From positions 151,916 through 215,915 of the forward strand of contig WGMA01000020.1 of the NCBI GenBank assembly GCA_016125285.1: a DNA stretch of 64,000 bases. The letters run 5' to 3'. Numbering within the stretch: position 1 is the first letter of the stretch; each line of letters begins with the position of its first letter. Made by a program: the position numbers and the translations under genes. Positions 31,542 through 40,909 of the stretch are shown one piece after another. The notes beneath the pieces are model-generated. The model was not told the DNA's origin and did not search any database. It saw only the letters and a list, made by a program, of their open reading frames with translations. This stretch comes from Phycisphaera sp. Lineage in GTDB: Bacteria > Planctomycetota > Phycisphaerae > Phycisphaerales > Zrk34.

Positions 31542-34500
31542 TCACTTCGCCTCGCCTGAACCGCCCATGCACATGATGCTGCCGTCCTGGTTGACGATGT
31601 AGAGGCGGTGGTACGCCGCGGCGACGCCGTCCCAGACGGGCAGCTGGTCGAGCTTGTACTCGGCGATCTTCGAGCCGTCGTCGGCGGACGCGGCCCAGAG
31701 CACGCCGCCCTGGCGACCGGCGTAGGTCCCGCCGAGGTCGTCGGTCGGGAAGACCAGCGGGGCGCCCGTGATGAACACGGTGTTGTCCGTCACGGTCATC
31801 GTCTTGCCGGTGATCGGGATGTGGGTCCGCCACTTCTCCGACCACGTGTCGCTCGAGAGCGTGCGTGCGGTCAGCGTGTAGCCGTCCTTGCGGGGATCGA
31901 AGAACGAGTGACGGTTGACGGGCATGCCGAACACGCTGAAGTAGTTCTTGCCGTCGGAGGTGAGGATGTCGCCGGTGGGGTAGTCGGTCTTGTCGGTGGT
32001 CCAGGTGCCCTTGCCGTTGAACGTTTCGGCGATGAGCGAGTACTCGCGGTGCTGGCGCTGGGACTCGAGCATGCCGGCGGTGGACAGCAGGTGCTTGCCG
32101 GCGGTGGCGTCGGTCAGGTCGAGGTGGAAGGCTTCGTGGCGGATGTAGAGGGTGTCGCCCTCGCAGGTCATGACGTCGGCGGTGGTGCCGGCGACGACGT
32201 TGGATTCCTTGGCCTTGGGGGTGTCGGCCCTGAACCGCTCGAAGGCGGCGAACGTGCCGTGGGCGTAGGGCCCGTAGAACTGGCGCTGGTGCTTGAGCTC
32301 GCCGGTGACGGCGTCGAGACCGTAGATGAAGATGCCGCCGTCGAGGTGCGACGCGCGACCGGCGCAGAAGTAGGCCGTGTCGTTCGTGACGAGGATGCTG
32401 CCGTGGACGGGCCACGCGGACTCGAGCTGGTCGAAGGCGCACATCTGCCGCTCGGGCAGGTCACGGAATCGCCACGACAGCGCGCCGTCGGACGCCCGCA
32501 CGCAGTAGACCCAGCCGTCGCAGCTGCCGAACAGCACCAGGCCGTGGTAGTAGGTCGGCGGCGAATCGATGCGTCCGCCGGCGACGTAGCGCCAGATCAG
32601 CTTGCCGGTGTCGGCGTCGAGCGCCCGCAGCGTGTGGGCGTCCTTTTCCGCGACGAACACCTTGCTCTCGGCGATGACCGGCGCGCTGCCCACCGCCGAC
32701 AGCGTCGTCTTCCACACCGGCTTGAGGTCGTCGCCCGGGACGTGGCTCGAGCCCAGCCCGTAGCGGCGGTCGTCGCCGCGGTAGGTCGGCCAGGGCGTGT
32801 CGGCGAGGTCGACCGAGAAGCCGAACGCCGGGCCCTTCTCCAGCCGCGCCCTGCGCTCGACCTTGACGATCTGCCCGTCCGTCGGCAGCGCGTCCTCGTC
32901 GGTGTAGTACGCGTTGAAGTGATTCAGCGAGACCGTCGTGTGGCACTGGCAGGAGAACGGCCCGAGGTACGTCAGCCCGTTGCAGGGCAGCACGCCCATG
33001 CTGCACGTGGCGCGCGTGAACGGGTTGGGGTACTCGGTGCCCGCGGCGAGGTCCAGGCAGTCGGGGCCGCCGGTCTTGCTGTCGATGTAGAACCGCTCGG
33101 TAATGAAGTTGCGGAAGCAGCGGTCGTGGCCCATCGGCTTGGACAGCGTCTGGTCGATGCGCTTGATCTGCTCGCCGGTCTTCAGGTCGTAGCTGGTCGG
33201 CGTGCTCTTGCCGCCGCACATCCACAGCTTGCCCTGTGCGATCAGCACGTCGGTCGACGAGCGGTAGCCCTTCGCGGCGGGGATCGGCTTCTTCCAGTAC
33301 GGGCTGCCGTCGGTCAGGCGGTATGCGTGCAGCCCGTTGCCCTCCTCGGAGTAAACCGCTTCGGGGCCGATCACCAGCGTGGCCGGCGACTGGCCCCAGC
33401 CCATCTCGATCTCCTTCTTGACGGACCAGTTCTCCTTGCCGGTGTTGGCGTTGAGGCAGAACACACCGTGCCCGGACTGGTAGATCAGCCGGTCGTCCTT
33501 GATCGCCATCGTGGTGCCGACGAAGTCGGCGATCGGCTCGGAACGCCACAGCTCCTTGCCGGTCTTGGCGTCGAACGCCGCGATCACGTCCATCGGTTTT
33601 TCGACGTTGCCGGTGCGTCGGTTGTAGGCCGCGAGCGTGAAGCCGTAGCCCTTGAACGCGACGTTCGGGTCGCCGCTGTCCGGCTTGCCGTCGTTGTCCT
33701 CGTTGGGGTCGTCGTCCTGCGGCTTGTTGTTCTTGCTGTTCTTGCCTTTTTTGTCGCCCTTGGCGTTCTTATTCGGCGAGCCGGTGCCGTAGCCGCTGAA
33801 TCGCATGCGGTCGCCGATCACGGCGTAGAGCTTGCCGTCGTGATAGGCGAACTCGACGGTGCCGCCGGTGCCTTCGAAGGTGCGCAGCGTCTTGCCGGTC
33901 GCGGCGTCGAGCGCGGTGAGCGGGGCGGTCAGGCCGGGCGTGAAGTAGACGGTGTCGCCGATCGCCACGAGCCGCCGCTGCATCTGCGACGGGTAGTCCT
34001 TGACGTACACCATGATGTTTTCCCACTCGGGGATGTCGAGCGTCCAGAGCTTGACGCCGTTGAACGCGCCGCGCGCCACCAGCTTCCACTTCGCCGGCAG
34101 GTACGGGTTCTCGGCGGTCTCGGTGTCCTCGATCGTGAACAGCCGCCCGCCCGATGAGACCATGCTGGTGATCGACGCCGCGCCCATGTGCGACCGCGTC
34201 CACGCCGGGCCCGACGTCCACTGCAGGTGACGCGGCGGGCCGACCACCGTGTCCTGCGCCACGCAGTTGTTGTCCGACCCGTGTAAATACTGCGGCCACT
34301 CGTCCATGTTCTTCGGGTACGGCTTGGTGTAACGCACGCGGTCGTCACCGGCCGGCTTGGCGCCCGGCGGCACGGACGTCGAGCCCTTCGGCGCGATCGC
34401 CACCCCGTAAGGCGCCAACGCCCGAGCGACCTCCGCGGCGGGGACCTTGCAGCGGTCGTCGGCGATCACGATCGTGTTGACCAGGTTGTTGATGTAGGGC

Positions 34501-34763
34501 AGGTGTACGCCGTCGAACCGCATGACGGACACCTTGCCGTAGCACCCGGCCGCCTGGATCTTCTTACGCAGCGCGGCGACGGCGTCGTCCGACGTCTCGA
34601 GACATTGGATCGTGTAGCCGGGCGCCTTCCACGCCTCGGAGACGCTGTCCAACGCCTTGCCGCCGAGGCAGACGACCACGCCGCCCTCGATCTCTGGCGG
34701 CGCCGCGCCCAAACGCGCGCACACCACAAGAACGACAGCAAAAACGAGCATTCGCGTTTTCAT
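31542..34763 (-). CDS. PQQ-like beta-propeller protein, secreted, 1073 residues
   Basis: Starts at the ATG at 34763 with a signal peptide (MLVFAVVLVVCARLGA). An N-terminal region of about 110 residues resembles a Rossmann-like strand/helix domain (VVVCLGGKALDSVSEAW). Repeated propeller blades follow, with motifs such as ALDAATGKTL, AFDAKTGKELW, CLNANTGKENW and ALDADTGKLIWRY, the A-x-D-x-x-T-G-K-x-x-W tryptophan-docking pattern of PQQ-type propellers. A lysine/asparagine/aspartate-rich low-complexity insert interrupts it near residues 330-370. There is no visible haem site, so an outer or periplasmic quinoprotein-like binding role is inferred and PQQ binding is not shown. Confidence 0.85.
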   Translation of the reverse strand: MKTRMLVFAVVLVVCARLGAAPPEIEGGVVVCLGGKALDSVSEAWKAPGYTIQCLETSDDAVAALRKKIQAAGCYGKVSVMRFDGVHLPYINNLVNTIVIADDRCKVPAAEVARALAPYGVAIAPKGSTSVPPGAKPAGDDRVRYTKPYPKNMDEWPQYLHGSDNNCVAQDTVVGPPRHLQWTSGPAWTRSHMGAASITSMVSSGGRLFTIEDTETAENPYLPAKWKLVARGAFNGVKLWTLDIPEWENIMVYVKDYPSQMQRRLVAIGDTVYFTPGLTAPLTALDAATGKTLRTFEGTGGTVEFAYHDGKLYAVIGDRMRFSGYGTGSPNKNAKGDKKGKNSKNNKPQDDDPNEDNDGKPDSGDPNVAFKGYGFTLAAYNRRTGNVEKPMDVIAAFDAKTGKELWRSEPIADFVGTTMAIKDDRLIYQSGHGVFCLNANTGKENWSVKKEIEMGWGQSPATLVIGPEAVYSEEGNGLHAYRLTDGSPYWKKPIPAAKGYRSSTDVLIAQGKLWMCGGKSTPTSYDLKTGEQIKRIDQTLSKPMGHDRCFRNFITERFYIDSKTGGPDCLDLAAGTEYPNPFTRATCSMGVLPCNGLTYLGPFSCQCHTTVSLNHFNAYYTDEDALPTDGQIVKVERRARLEKGPAFGFSVDLADTPWPTYRGDDRRYGLGSSHVPGDDLKPVWKTTLSAVGSAPVIAESKVFVAEKDAHTLRALDADTGKLIWRYVAGGRIDSPPTYYHGLVLFGSCDGWVYCVRASDGALSWRFRDLPERQMCAFDQLESAWPVHGSILVTNDTAYFCAGRASHLDGGIFIYGLDAVTGELKHQRQFYGPYAHGTFAAFERFRADTPKAKESNVVAGTTADVMTCEGDTLYIRHEAFHLDLTDATAGKHLLSTAGMLESQRQHREYSLIAETFNGKGTWTTDKTDYPTGDILTSDGKNYFSVFGMPVNRHSFFDPRKDGYTLTARTLSSDTWSEKWRTHIPITGKTMTVTDNTVFITGAPLVFPTDDLGGTYAGRQGGVLWAASADDGSKIAEYKLDQLPVWDGVAAAYHRLYIVNQDGSIMCMGGSGEAK

Positions 34764-34906
34764 CGAAAGGGACTCCAAGCTGAATGGTGCCCAGTTACCA
34801 CTGCTAACGACGGCGCGAATCGTTGTATTGCACCGCCGCACGTTAACCCCTCCGCGTAGCGAACGGCGCGCGACGCCCCGGGGTAACGCCGCCCCCGGCG
34901 CGCGGC

Positions 34907-34950
34907 CCACCGCCGGAGGGCGCACGCATCAACCTCCGGCTGGCGGGTGG
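34907..34950. repeat. Imperfect hairpin, CCGCCGGAGG family
   Basis: CCACCGCCGGAGG near 34907-34919 pairs with CCTCCGGCTGGCGGGTGG at 34933-34950 with a small bulge. It is in the 265-base divergent gap between the PQQ gene (minus) and the small membrane protein gene (plus). The rest of the gap shows nothing else certain. Confidence 0.45.
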
Positions 34951-35028
34951 CACCGGACGCCGGTTCTCGGCTACGCTTGGTCGCGTGTGAGGGCGCTACC
35001 CGTTTATTGGTTCGTTCAGGAAACCACT

Positions 35029-35241
35029 ATGGCCAAGTTCTCCAAGCGTACGACGCTTCGTTGGATCCACATCATCTTCGCGCTGCCGATCCTGGCGTAC
35101 ATCTACGGACCGCAGGACCAGGTGCAGCAGTACGTGTCGTACTTCCGCTACATCTACGTTCCGGTGGTGGCGCTGTCGGGGCTGCTGATGTGGAAGGGGC
35201 ACGCGCTGAAGCGGCTGGGGTCGAAGAAGGCGGCGGACTAA
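35029..35241 (+). CDS. Small two-helix membrane protein
   Basis: 70 residues from the ATG at 35029. Two hydrophobic helices: WIHIIFALPILAYIYG (about 12-27) and YIYVPVVALSGLLMW (about 41-55), with a basic C terminus (KRLGSKKAAD). It may be related to small PepSY-like or cytochrome-like membrane subunits, but no motif settles this. The helix length, clean hydrophobicity and positive-inside ends argue that it is real. Confidence 0.6.
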   Translation: MAKFSKRTTLRWIHIIFALPILAYIYGPQDQVQQYVSYFRYIYVPVVALSGLLMWKGHALKRLGSKKAAD

Positions 35242-35480
35242 GCGGCGGGGGCGACCAGACGCTGACGATCGACCCGACGCACCTGCGCTTCGTGTTCCAG
35301 GGCCTGTGGGACAGGGACAAGTCGGGCAGACAGTACAGCCAGCTGCCGTGGCGGATCGGGATGCTGACGCCGGTGGGGGAGTCGCGGCGAGTGTTGAGGA
35401 ATCGTGCACGCGGCATTCCATTCGGCGGTTACCATCTGGTGCAATGACACGGGAGACGGCCGAGCAACACGGGGTGAGCC

Positions 35481-35834
35481 ATGGAACATCAAGCGTTTCA
35501 GGATATGGGCGATCAGTGCGAATGCGGCGCGTTCAAAGTGCGATTTGCTTACAAGACTCAGTCGAGCATCTCGTTCCATATCGAAGATCCTGAGTGGACA
35601 GTCGTAGGATTCGTTGAGGTACACCATCCTGTCGAGGGACCACCGCATCAAAAGAAGGCACGCTTCGCGATGAGTATCCCGCGCGACCGCATGAGCGATG
35701 ACGAAATCCGCGATTTTATGAGTCAATTGCTGAATGTGCTGCAGATCGATGAGAGCGACGGATTCGAGGGGCTGGTGACTTGGCTCGACTCCGGCCAGAT
35801 ATTCCGCTCCGGACCAGATTTTGGAGAGCTGTGA
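35481..35834 (+). CDS. Hypothetical protein, 117 residues
   Basis: Acidic soluble protein with CECGAFKVRF near the start (a possible metal or disulfide pair), FHIEDPEWTVVGFVEVHHP and a C-terminal helix-rich segment. Family not recognised. Codon use is less GC-biased than in the pyruvate kinase gene next door. It ends about 70 bases before the convergent pyruvate kinase stop. The 240 bases before it hold no clear feature. Confidence 0.45.
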   Translation: MEHQAFQDMGDQCECGAFKVRFAYKTQSSISFHIEDPEWTVVGFVEVHHPVEGPPHQKKARFAMSIPRDRMSDDEIRDFMSQLLNVLQIDESDGFEGLVTWLDSGQIFRSGPDFGEL

Positions 35835-35905
35835 GCAGAGTGCGATGCTTTGGCTCGAAGAGCAAGGCGCGCGAATGGCATGTGGGCGCGGCTTGACGCA
35901 CCCGG

Positions 35906-37858
35906 TCACGCGGGGCTGCCCGCGAAGGCCCCGGCGACGGACAACGCGCGGAGCATCGGGCTCTTCTTGGTCTGGTGACCTGCCATCCGGCGGAGGATGC
36001 CGTCGAGGAACGTCACGGCGTCGAGGATGTACGGGCCCTTGTTGAGCATGACGCACTCGGCGCGCTCGGACATCGCGGCGTCGGTCACCTCCGCGCGCGA
36101 GGGCTGCCCGGTCTTCGCCATCGTCTCGAGCACCTGCGTCGCCCACACCACCGGCACGTGCGCCGCTTCGCAGACCCACAGCATCTCTTCCTGCACCTCG
36201 GCCATGCGCTCGTAGCCGCACTCCACGGCCAGGTCGCCGCGTGCGATCATCACGCCGATGCGCGGCGACGCCATCGCGGTCAGCAGCAGCTCCGGCAGGT
36301 GCGCGAAGGCCTGACGGGTCTCGATCTTCAGCATGATCCCGAGGTTCTCGCCGCCGAGGTCGCGCAGGTGATGCTGGAGCTGGCGGACGTCTTCGGGTCG
36401 GCGGACGAACGACACGTTGACGATGTCGGCGTGCTGAACGACGAAGCCGAGGTCCTCGATGTCCTTGTCGGTCAGCGCGGCGATGGCCAGATCGGATTCG
36501 GGCAGGTTGATGCCCTTGTCGGCGCGGAGCTTGTCGCCTTTGGCGCCGGTGGTGCGCGTGATGCGGAGGGCGACGCGAGCGTCGGCGATGGACTCGACGA
36601 CGCCGGTGATCCTGCCGTCGTCGAGCCAGACGGGCTGGCCGACCTTGATGTCGTCGAGCACGCGCGGCAGCGTGCAGGAGATGCAGGCGGGCGCGGTGAC
36701 CGACCCGTCGGGCGCGACGTTGGCGGGGCGGCCGGGCCGACCGTCACGCAGCAGCATCAGCGTGTCGCCGACGCGGAGGGTGATGGCCTGCTCGGTGAAC
36801 GGCAGGTCGCCGACAGGCACGCACTGCGCGGCGGGCTCGCCGTTGAACTTGTCGATGCGGAGCAGCGTGCCGGGCGTGACGTAGGCGGTGCGCTGGCACT
36901 CGGTCCAGCAGCCGTCGGCGTCGGCGCCGCGGACCTTCAGCCGCCGCTTGCGCCCGCGGGCGTCGCGGAAGCTGATCGTCTCGCCGGGGTGCAGCCGATC
37001 GAGCCAGGCGCGCGGCACGGGCAGGGCGGCGTCGGCGTCGGCCGGCTTCTTGTGATGTTTCGCGTCCTCGGCGTAGAGCCACACGCGCGCCGGCGTCACC
37101 ACGCGGCCGAGCTTGTCGCGGATCGGACGCCACTTCGCGACCTCCGGCCCGGGCTCGATCGGGCCCGTCCGCAGCTTCGGCCCGCCCAGGTCCATCAGCA
37201 CCTTGCACGTGCGACCCAGTTCCGCTTCGGCGCGACGCAGGTTCTCGATCATCAGCCTCCACGCCGTCGGACCGTCGTGCGCGCAGTTGATCCGCATGCA
37301 GTCCATCCCGCCGGCGACCAGCTCGCGCACCAGCTTGTAGCTCTCCGCGGCCTCGGTGGGCATCGTGACCATGATCGACACGCCGCGGCCCTCGCGCGCC
37401 GGGCCGAGCAACGCACGCGTGCGATCCTCCAGCAGCCGGCGTCCGCTGCCCAGCGCGATCGGCGGCTCGGTGTGTCGACCCGGCGGCACGTCGATGTCCG
37501 ACAGCTTGTGCAGGATGCGCGACACGCTGACGATGTTCGCCATGACGTTCGGCTCGCTGCGCCCCAGCGACGACAGACCCAGCACGGCCAGCTCGCGCTG
37601 CAATGCGCGGATGTCACGGCGGCGCAGCGCGACATAGTGCAGCAGGTTCATCGCGCTGCGGCGGTGCGTCTCGTGGATGTCGGGCAGGCGGGCGAGCGCC
37701 TCGTCGGCGAAGCGGCGCACGTCGCGGTACAGGTCGTCGACACGCTCGATCAGCGGGCCGAGGTGGTCGGCCGACCAGGCGATGGCGGCGTCGCCGGGTG
37801 CGGCTGCGGTGGTCGGCGGTTCGGCGTCGTGCGGTTCGATCGACGTGTCGGTGCTCAT
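35906..37858 (-). CDS. pyk: Pyruvate kinase-like protein, atypical long form
   Basis: 650 residues against about 470 for usual pyruvate kinases. The first 150 residues are an unrecognised helical region. The barrel follows with SIMVTMPTEAAES, GMDCMRINCAHD, LMDLGGPKLRTG, a large B domain with LDDGRITGVVE, and the catalytic-lysine segment GIMLKIETRQAF. IARGDLAVECG and VPVVWATQVLETM are also present. The later MLS-GETA loop is replaced by CVMLNKGPYILDAV, and the C-terminal allosteric domain is absent. This matches the proteobacterial/planctomycete long variants from memory. It should make pyruvate and ATP from phosphoenolpyruvate and ADP, though the altered loop leaves activity open. Confidence 0.82.
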   Translation of the reverse strand: MSTDTSIEPHDAEPPTTAAAPGDAAIAWSADHLGPLIERVDDLYRDVRRFADEALARLPDIHETHRRSAMNLLHYVALRRRDIRALQRELAVLGLSSLGRSEPNVMANIVSVSRILHKLSDIDVPPGRHTEPPIALGSGRRLLEDRTRALLGPAREGRGVSIMVTMPTEAAESYKLVRELVAGGMDCMRINCAHDGPTAWRLMIENLRRAEAELGRTCKVLMDLGGPKLRTGPIEPGPEVAKWRPIRDKLGRVVTPARVWLYAEDAKHHKKPADADAALPVPRAWLDRLHPGETISFRDARGRKRRLKVRGADADGCWTECQRTAYVTPGTLLRIDKFNGEPAAQCVPVGDLPFTEQAITLRVGDTLMLLRDGRPGRPANVAPDGSVTAPACISCTLPRVLDDIKVGQPVWLDDGRITGVVESIADARVALRITRTTGAKGDKLRADKGINLPESDLAIAALTDKDIEDLGFVVQHADIVNVSFVRRPEDVRQLQHHLRDLGGENLGIMLKIETRQAFAHLPELLLTAMASPRIGVMIARGDLAVECGYERMAEVQEEMLWVCEAAHVPVVWATQVLETMAKTGQPSRAEVTDAAMSERAECVMLNKGPYILDAVTFLDGILRRMAGHQTKKSPMLRALSVAGAFAGSPA

Positions 37859-38129
37859 GGGTTGGCTCGCGCAGTGGGGTTGTCTATCGGACTGTAGCGG
37901 GCGTTTGTCAGCGGCGTGACGGGTTAACCGAAATCTCGAAATCTACGGGGATTTGCGTGATCGGGGACGCCCCGATTGCGGGGTGCGACGTGTGTTGCAC
38001 GCAGGCGCGGCGCGTAGCGCGGCGGCGAAGCCAAGGTGTTGCACGGCGGTGTGTTGTTCGACGCCGGCTCTGTCGTCACGCGGGTCGGGCACTGGTTGGG
38101 CATGGGCCGAATCGCTACACTGGCCGGTC

Positions 38130-38825
38130 ATGAACAGGGTCAAACTCACTGGCTGTTGGTTGGTGCTCGCGGCGACGGTGGTCGTGGCGGGTGGGTGCGG
38201 GCGGAGCGTGCCGAACGTGTCCAACCCGATCGCGATCGGCACGAACGAGTACGACCAGGTGTTCGACGCGACGGTCGACGTGCTGCGTGACAAGCGTTAC
38301 GTGGTGGACCGCAAGGACCGCCGGTTCGGCGTCGTGACGACCGAGCCGCGCATCGCCGCCAGCGTGTTCGAGCCGTGGTACGACGACAACTCGACCGGCC
38401 ACCAGGTCGCCGAGGCGTCGTTGAACCACGAGCGTCGCACGATCCGCGTGGAGATCCAGCCGGTCAAGGCGGCGGACGACTCGGGCGCGATCACCGACCG
38501 CTATCAGCTGTTCGTGCAGGTCGACATGGACCGCCGACACAACCCGCCGCAGACGCTGAACAGCGCGGCGCTGGGCCGCATGTCGATCCAGCAGAGCCGC
38601 CGGATCAACCGCCCGCTGCTGACCGAGCGCGGCATCGAGAAGGTGGAGTGGTCGCCGATCGGCCGCGACGAGCTGCTCGAGCAGCGGCTGGTCGAAGAGA
38701 TCCTCCACCGCGCCGTCGGCTTCGTCGCCAAGCCCGTCGAGCCGACCCCCGAGCCCGCCACGCCCGAGCCGTCGCCCGGCAGCGACACCCCCGCAGATCA
38801 GCCCGCAGCGCCGGCCAAGTCGTGA
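38130..38825 (+). CDS. Lipoprotein, unknown
   Basis: 231 residues from the ATG at 38130, with a lipobox ending VVVAGGC (Cys near 23). The mature region is alpha/beta (YDQVFDATVDVLRDKRYVV, FGVVTTEPRIAASVFEPWY) and ends with a proline-rich tail. VDVLRDKRYVVDRKDRRFGVVTTEP recalls lipoproteins that sense or bind at the outer membrane, but no family is certain. A TACACT box lies nine bases before the ATG. mqnD follows after 57 bases on the same strand. Confidence 0.72.
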   Translation: MNRVKLTGCWLVLAATVVVAGGCGRSVPNVSNPIAIGTNEYDQVFDATVDVLRDKRYVVDRKDRRFGVVTTEPRIAASVFEPWYDDNSTGHQVAEASLNHERRTIRVEIQPVKAADDSGAITDRYQLFVQVDMDRRHNPPQTLNSAALGRMSIQQSRRINRPLLTERGIEKVEWSPIGRDELLEQRLVEEILHRAVGFVAKPVEPTPEPATPEPSPGSDTPADQPAAPAKS

Positions 38826-38882
38826 CGTGACCCCTTCGCCGCCGCCCGACATTCTTTTCGCAACGCACCACACGGCATCATC

Positions 38883-39767
38883 ATGACCGACACCAACACG
38901 AAGCTGCTCCGTATCGGCCACTCCCCCGACCCCGACGACGCGTTCATGTGGTACCCGCTGGCCGTGATCGGCAACGACGGCCCGAAGGTCGACTGCGGCG
39001 CGTACTCCTTCGAGCACATCCTTCAGGATATCGAGACGCTCAACCACCGCTCCGAGAAGGGCGAGTTGGAGATCACCGCGCTGTCCATCCACCAGTACGC
39101 CTACGTCGCCGACAAGTACGCGCTCACCGCGTGCGGATCGTCGATGGGCGACGGTTACGGTCCGATGGTCGTGGCGCGCGAGCCTTACGCGATCGAGGAC
39201 ATCAAGAACCTCCACATCGCCATCCCCGGCACGCGCACCACCGCGTTCCTCGCCCTCGAGCTGCTGATGCGTGAGATGGGCACCGATCGGGCGCACAACT
39301 ACGAGGTCGTGCCGTTCGACGAGATCATCGATCAGGTCGCCAACGGCACGAAGTTCGACGCCGGGCTGATCATCCACGAGGGGCAGCTGACGTTCGCCAA
39401 CGCCGGGCTCGAACGCGTCGTCGACCTCGGCGAGTGGTGGGGCAACACGCGCGGCCTGCCGCTGCCGCTGGGTGGCAACGCCATCCGCCGCGACTTCGCC
39501 GACGAGTTCGGCCCGATCTGCAGCATCCTCAAGGCGTCGATCGACTACGCCCTCGAGCATCGCGAAGAGGCCCTGAACTACGCGCTGAACTACGCGCGCG
39601 ACATGGGCGTGGAACTCGCCGACGAGTTCGTGGGCATGTACGTCAACGACTACACGCTCGACTACGGCGACAAGGGCCGGGCGGCCGTCGCCAAGCTCCT
39701 CAGCGAAGCCGCCGACGCGGGCCTGATCCCGGCCGTCGGCGAGGTGGATTTCATCGAGCCGGGGTGA
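38883..39767 (+). CDS. mqnD: 1,4-dihydroxy-6-naphthoate synthase
   Basis: 294 residues with a periplasmic-binding-protein-like fold. It has the motif SPDPDDAFMWYPLA at the start, then EITALSIHQYAYV, PGTRTTAFLALELL, FDAGLIIHEGQLTF and LPLPLGGNAI. These match MqnD of the futalosine menaquinone pathway, which converts cyclic dehypoxanthinyl futalosine to 1,4-dihydroxy-6-naphthoate. The gene stands alone; mqnA, mqnB, mqnC and mqnE are not in the window. Its presence implies that the organism makes menaquinone by the futalosine route. Confidence 0.9.
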   Translation: MTDTNTKLLRIGHSPDPDDAFMWYPLAVIGNDGPKVDCGAYSFEHILQDIETLNHRSEKGELEITALSIHQYAYVADKYALTACGSSMGDGYGPMVVAREPYAIEDIKNLHIAIPGTRTTAFLALELLMREMGTDRAHNYEVVPFDEIIDQVANGTKFDAGLIIHEGQLTFANAGLERVVDLGEWWGNTRGLPLPLGGNAIRRDFADEFGPICSILKASIDYALEHREEALNYALNYARDMGVELADEFVGMYVNDYTLDYGDKGRAAVAKLLSEAADAGLIPAVGEVDFIEPG

Positions 39768-39789
39768 CGCGAAGCGAGCGTGCGGATTT

Positions 39790-39832
39790 CGCCCCGAAGG
39801 GGCGGGTTTGTAGCCACGGGTGTAACCCGTGG
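39790..39832. repeat. Two adjacent hairpins (GCCCCGAAGGGGC and CCACGGG types)
   Basis: CGCCCC/GGGGCG at 39790-39804 and CCACGGG/CCCGTGG at 39814-39832, with a TGTAA loop in the second. They lie 23-65 bases after mqnD. Similar hairpin pairs are, from memory, scattered in planctomycete intergenic DNA. No T-run follows. Confidence 0.6.
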
Positions 39833-39886
39833 GCCTGTGATACCTGAGTTTCGCCCGGGGGCGGGGTAACCGAGACGGGGACGGTT

Positions 39887-40795
39887 GTGAAAAAGCCATT
39901 TAAACAGCGATCTGACTTCACCCCGGTGATATCGCCTGATGGTCGTTTTGTTGTGACAGTCGTACGAGATATAGCTTTGTTCGATGTCGATGCTCGCAAG
40001 AGAGTTTGGCGGACGAAGCCGTTCAAGTATCCTCAAGAGGTGGCATTCGACCATCTAGGGGAGAGATTGGCGGTTAAGAGCCAAACGGGTCAGATCGTGG
40101 TTTTAGATGTCGCGACAGGCGACGTGATCGCCGACTTCGCCAACGAAGAGGATGGCGAGGGGTCAAATCTCATCTTCTCTCCCTGCGGGAAGCTAGTTAT
40201 TGATGGCTCATGGGACGGCGTGCTGACTGTACGCAGTGTTGATAATCAATGCCCAGTTGCTCAACACGTATTCGAGCATCAGAGTCTGTCTCGATTGTCG
40301 ACCTGGGGCGACTTCGTCTTTGTACATCATGGCGAGAGATTCGTTGAGGGTGTGCCCGACCGCGATGATTTCATCGCGCGTTGGTGCTGGCCCATGGATG
40401 AACGGCGATACGATGTGTTTCCGTATCAGCCCCGTGGCTTGCGCGCCTTCGGGATTGTTTCCGGCGACGAGATTCTCGTAAGCAACATTGAGGTGGGGCA
40501 CGCCAACCGCCTAACGCTTGTTGATCTAGAGGGCGAAAAACACACGTGGGATACCGCAGACTATGGCCAAGTCCGTGCGATTGCCCGCATTCCGCACACC
40601 GAGACCGTTGCGTGTGCCTCTGATTCTCATGTGTTCTTTCTCGACTTGAATGCCGGAGACTTGCATGCCGGCATAGAGCACGCTCGCACCTATGGATTCT
40701 CATTTTCCATAGATGGTTCGCGCGTCGGTTTCGGCAGCTACGAAGAAGCAATGGTTGAAGATACGCTAGATTTCTTGCCTGACAGCTTGAAGTGA
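39887..40795 (+). CDS. WD40/beta-propeller-like hypothetical protein
   Basis: 302 residues from the GTG at 39887. Repeated strand blocks such as TPVISPDGRFVVTVVRDIALFD, GQIVVLDVATGDVIADF, NLIFSPCGKLVIDGSW and FSFSIDGSRVGFG are typical of WD40-like propeller blades (S-P-D/C-G-x-x-x-x-x-x). No signal peptide, so it is probably cytosolic. The gene is plainly richer in A and T than both neighbours, suggesting recent acquisition or relaxed codon bias. It is preceded by the hairpin pair at 39790-39832 and has no strong ribosome site. Confidence 0.65.
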   Translation: MKKPFKQRSDFTPVISPDGRFVVTVVRDIALFDVDARKRVWRTKPFKYPQEVAFDHLGERLAVKSQTGQIVVLDVATGDVIADFANEEDGEGSNLIFSPCGKLVIDGSWDGVLTVRSVDNQCPVAQHVFEHQSLSRLSTWGDFVFVHHGERFVEGVPDRDDFIARWCWPMDERRYDVFPYQPRGLRAFGIVSGDEILVSNIEVGHANRLTLVDLEGEKHTWDTADYGQVRAIARIPHTETVACASDSHVFFLDLNAGDLHAGIEHARTYGFSFSIDGSRVGFGSYEEAMVEDTLDFLPDSLK

Positions 40796-40909
40796 GCTTG
40801 ACGCATCGAGGGGGCGGTGCGGGATTCCGTATCGCCAACCGGATCAAATCGTCGTATGCTGTGGTCGCCGTAGGGGCAACGTTTCGGGCCCGTTCTTTGG
40901 TGCGTACTT

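Noticed and set aside
31608..34157. 849-codon open frame on the plus strand
   Set aside because: Antisense to the PQQ propeller gene, whose repeated blade motifs prove the minus strand is coding.
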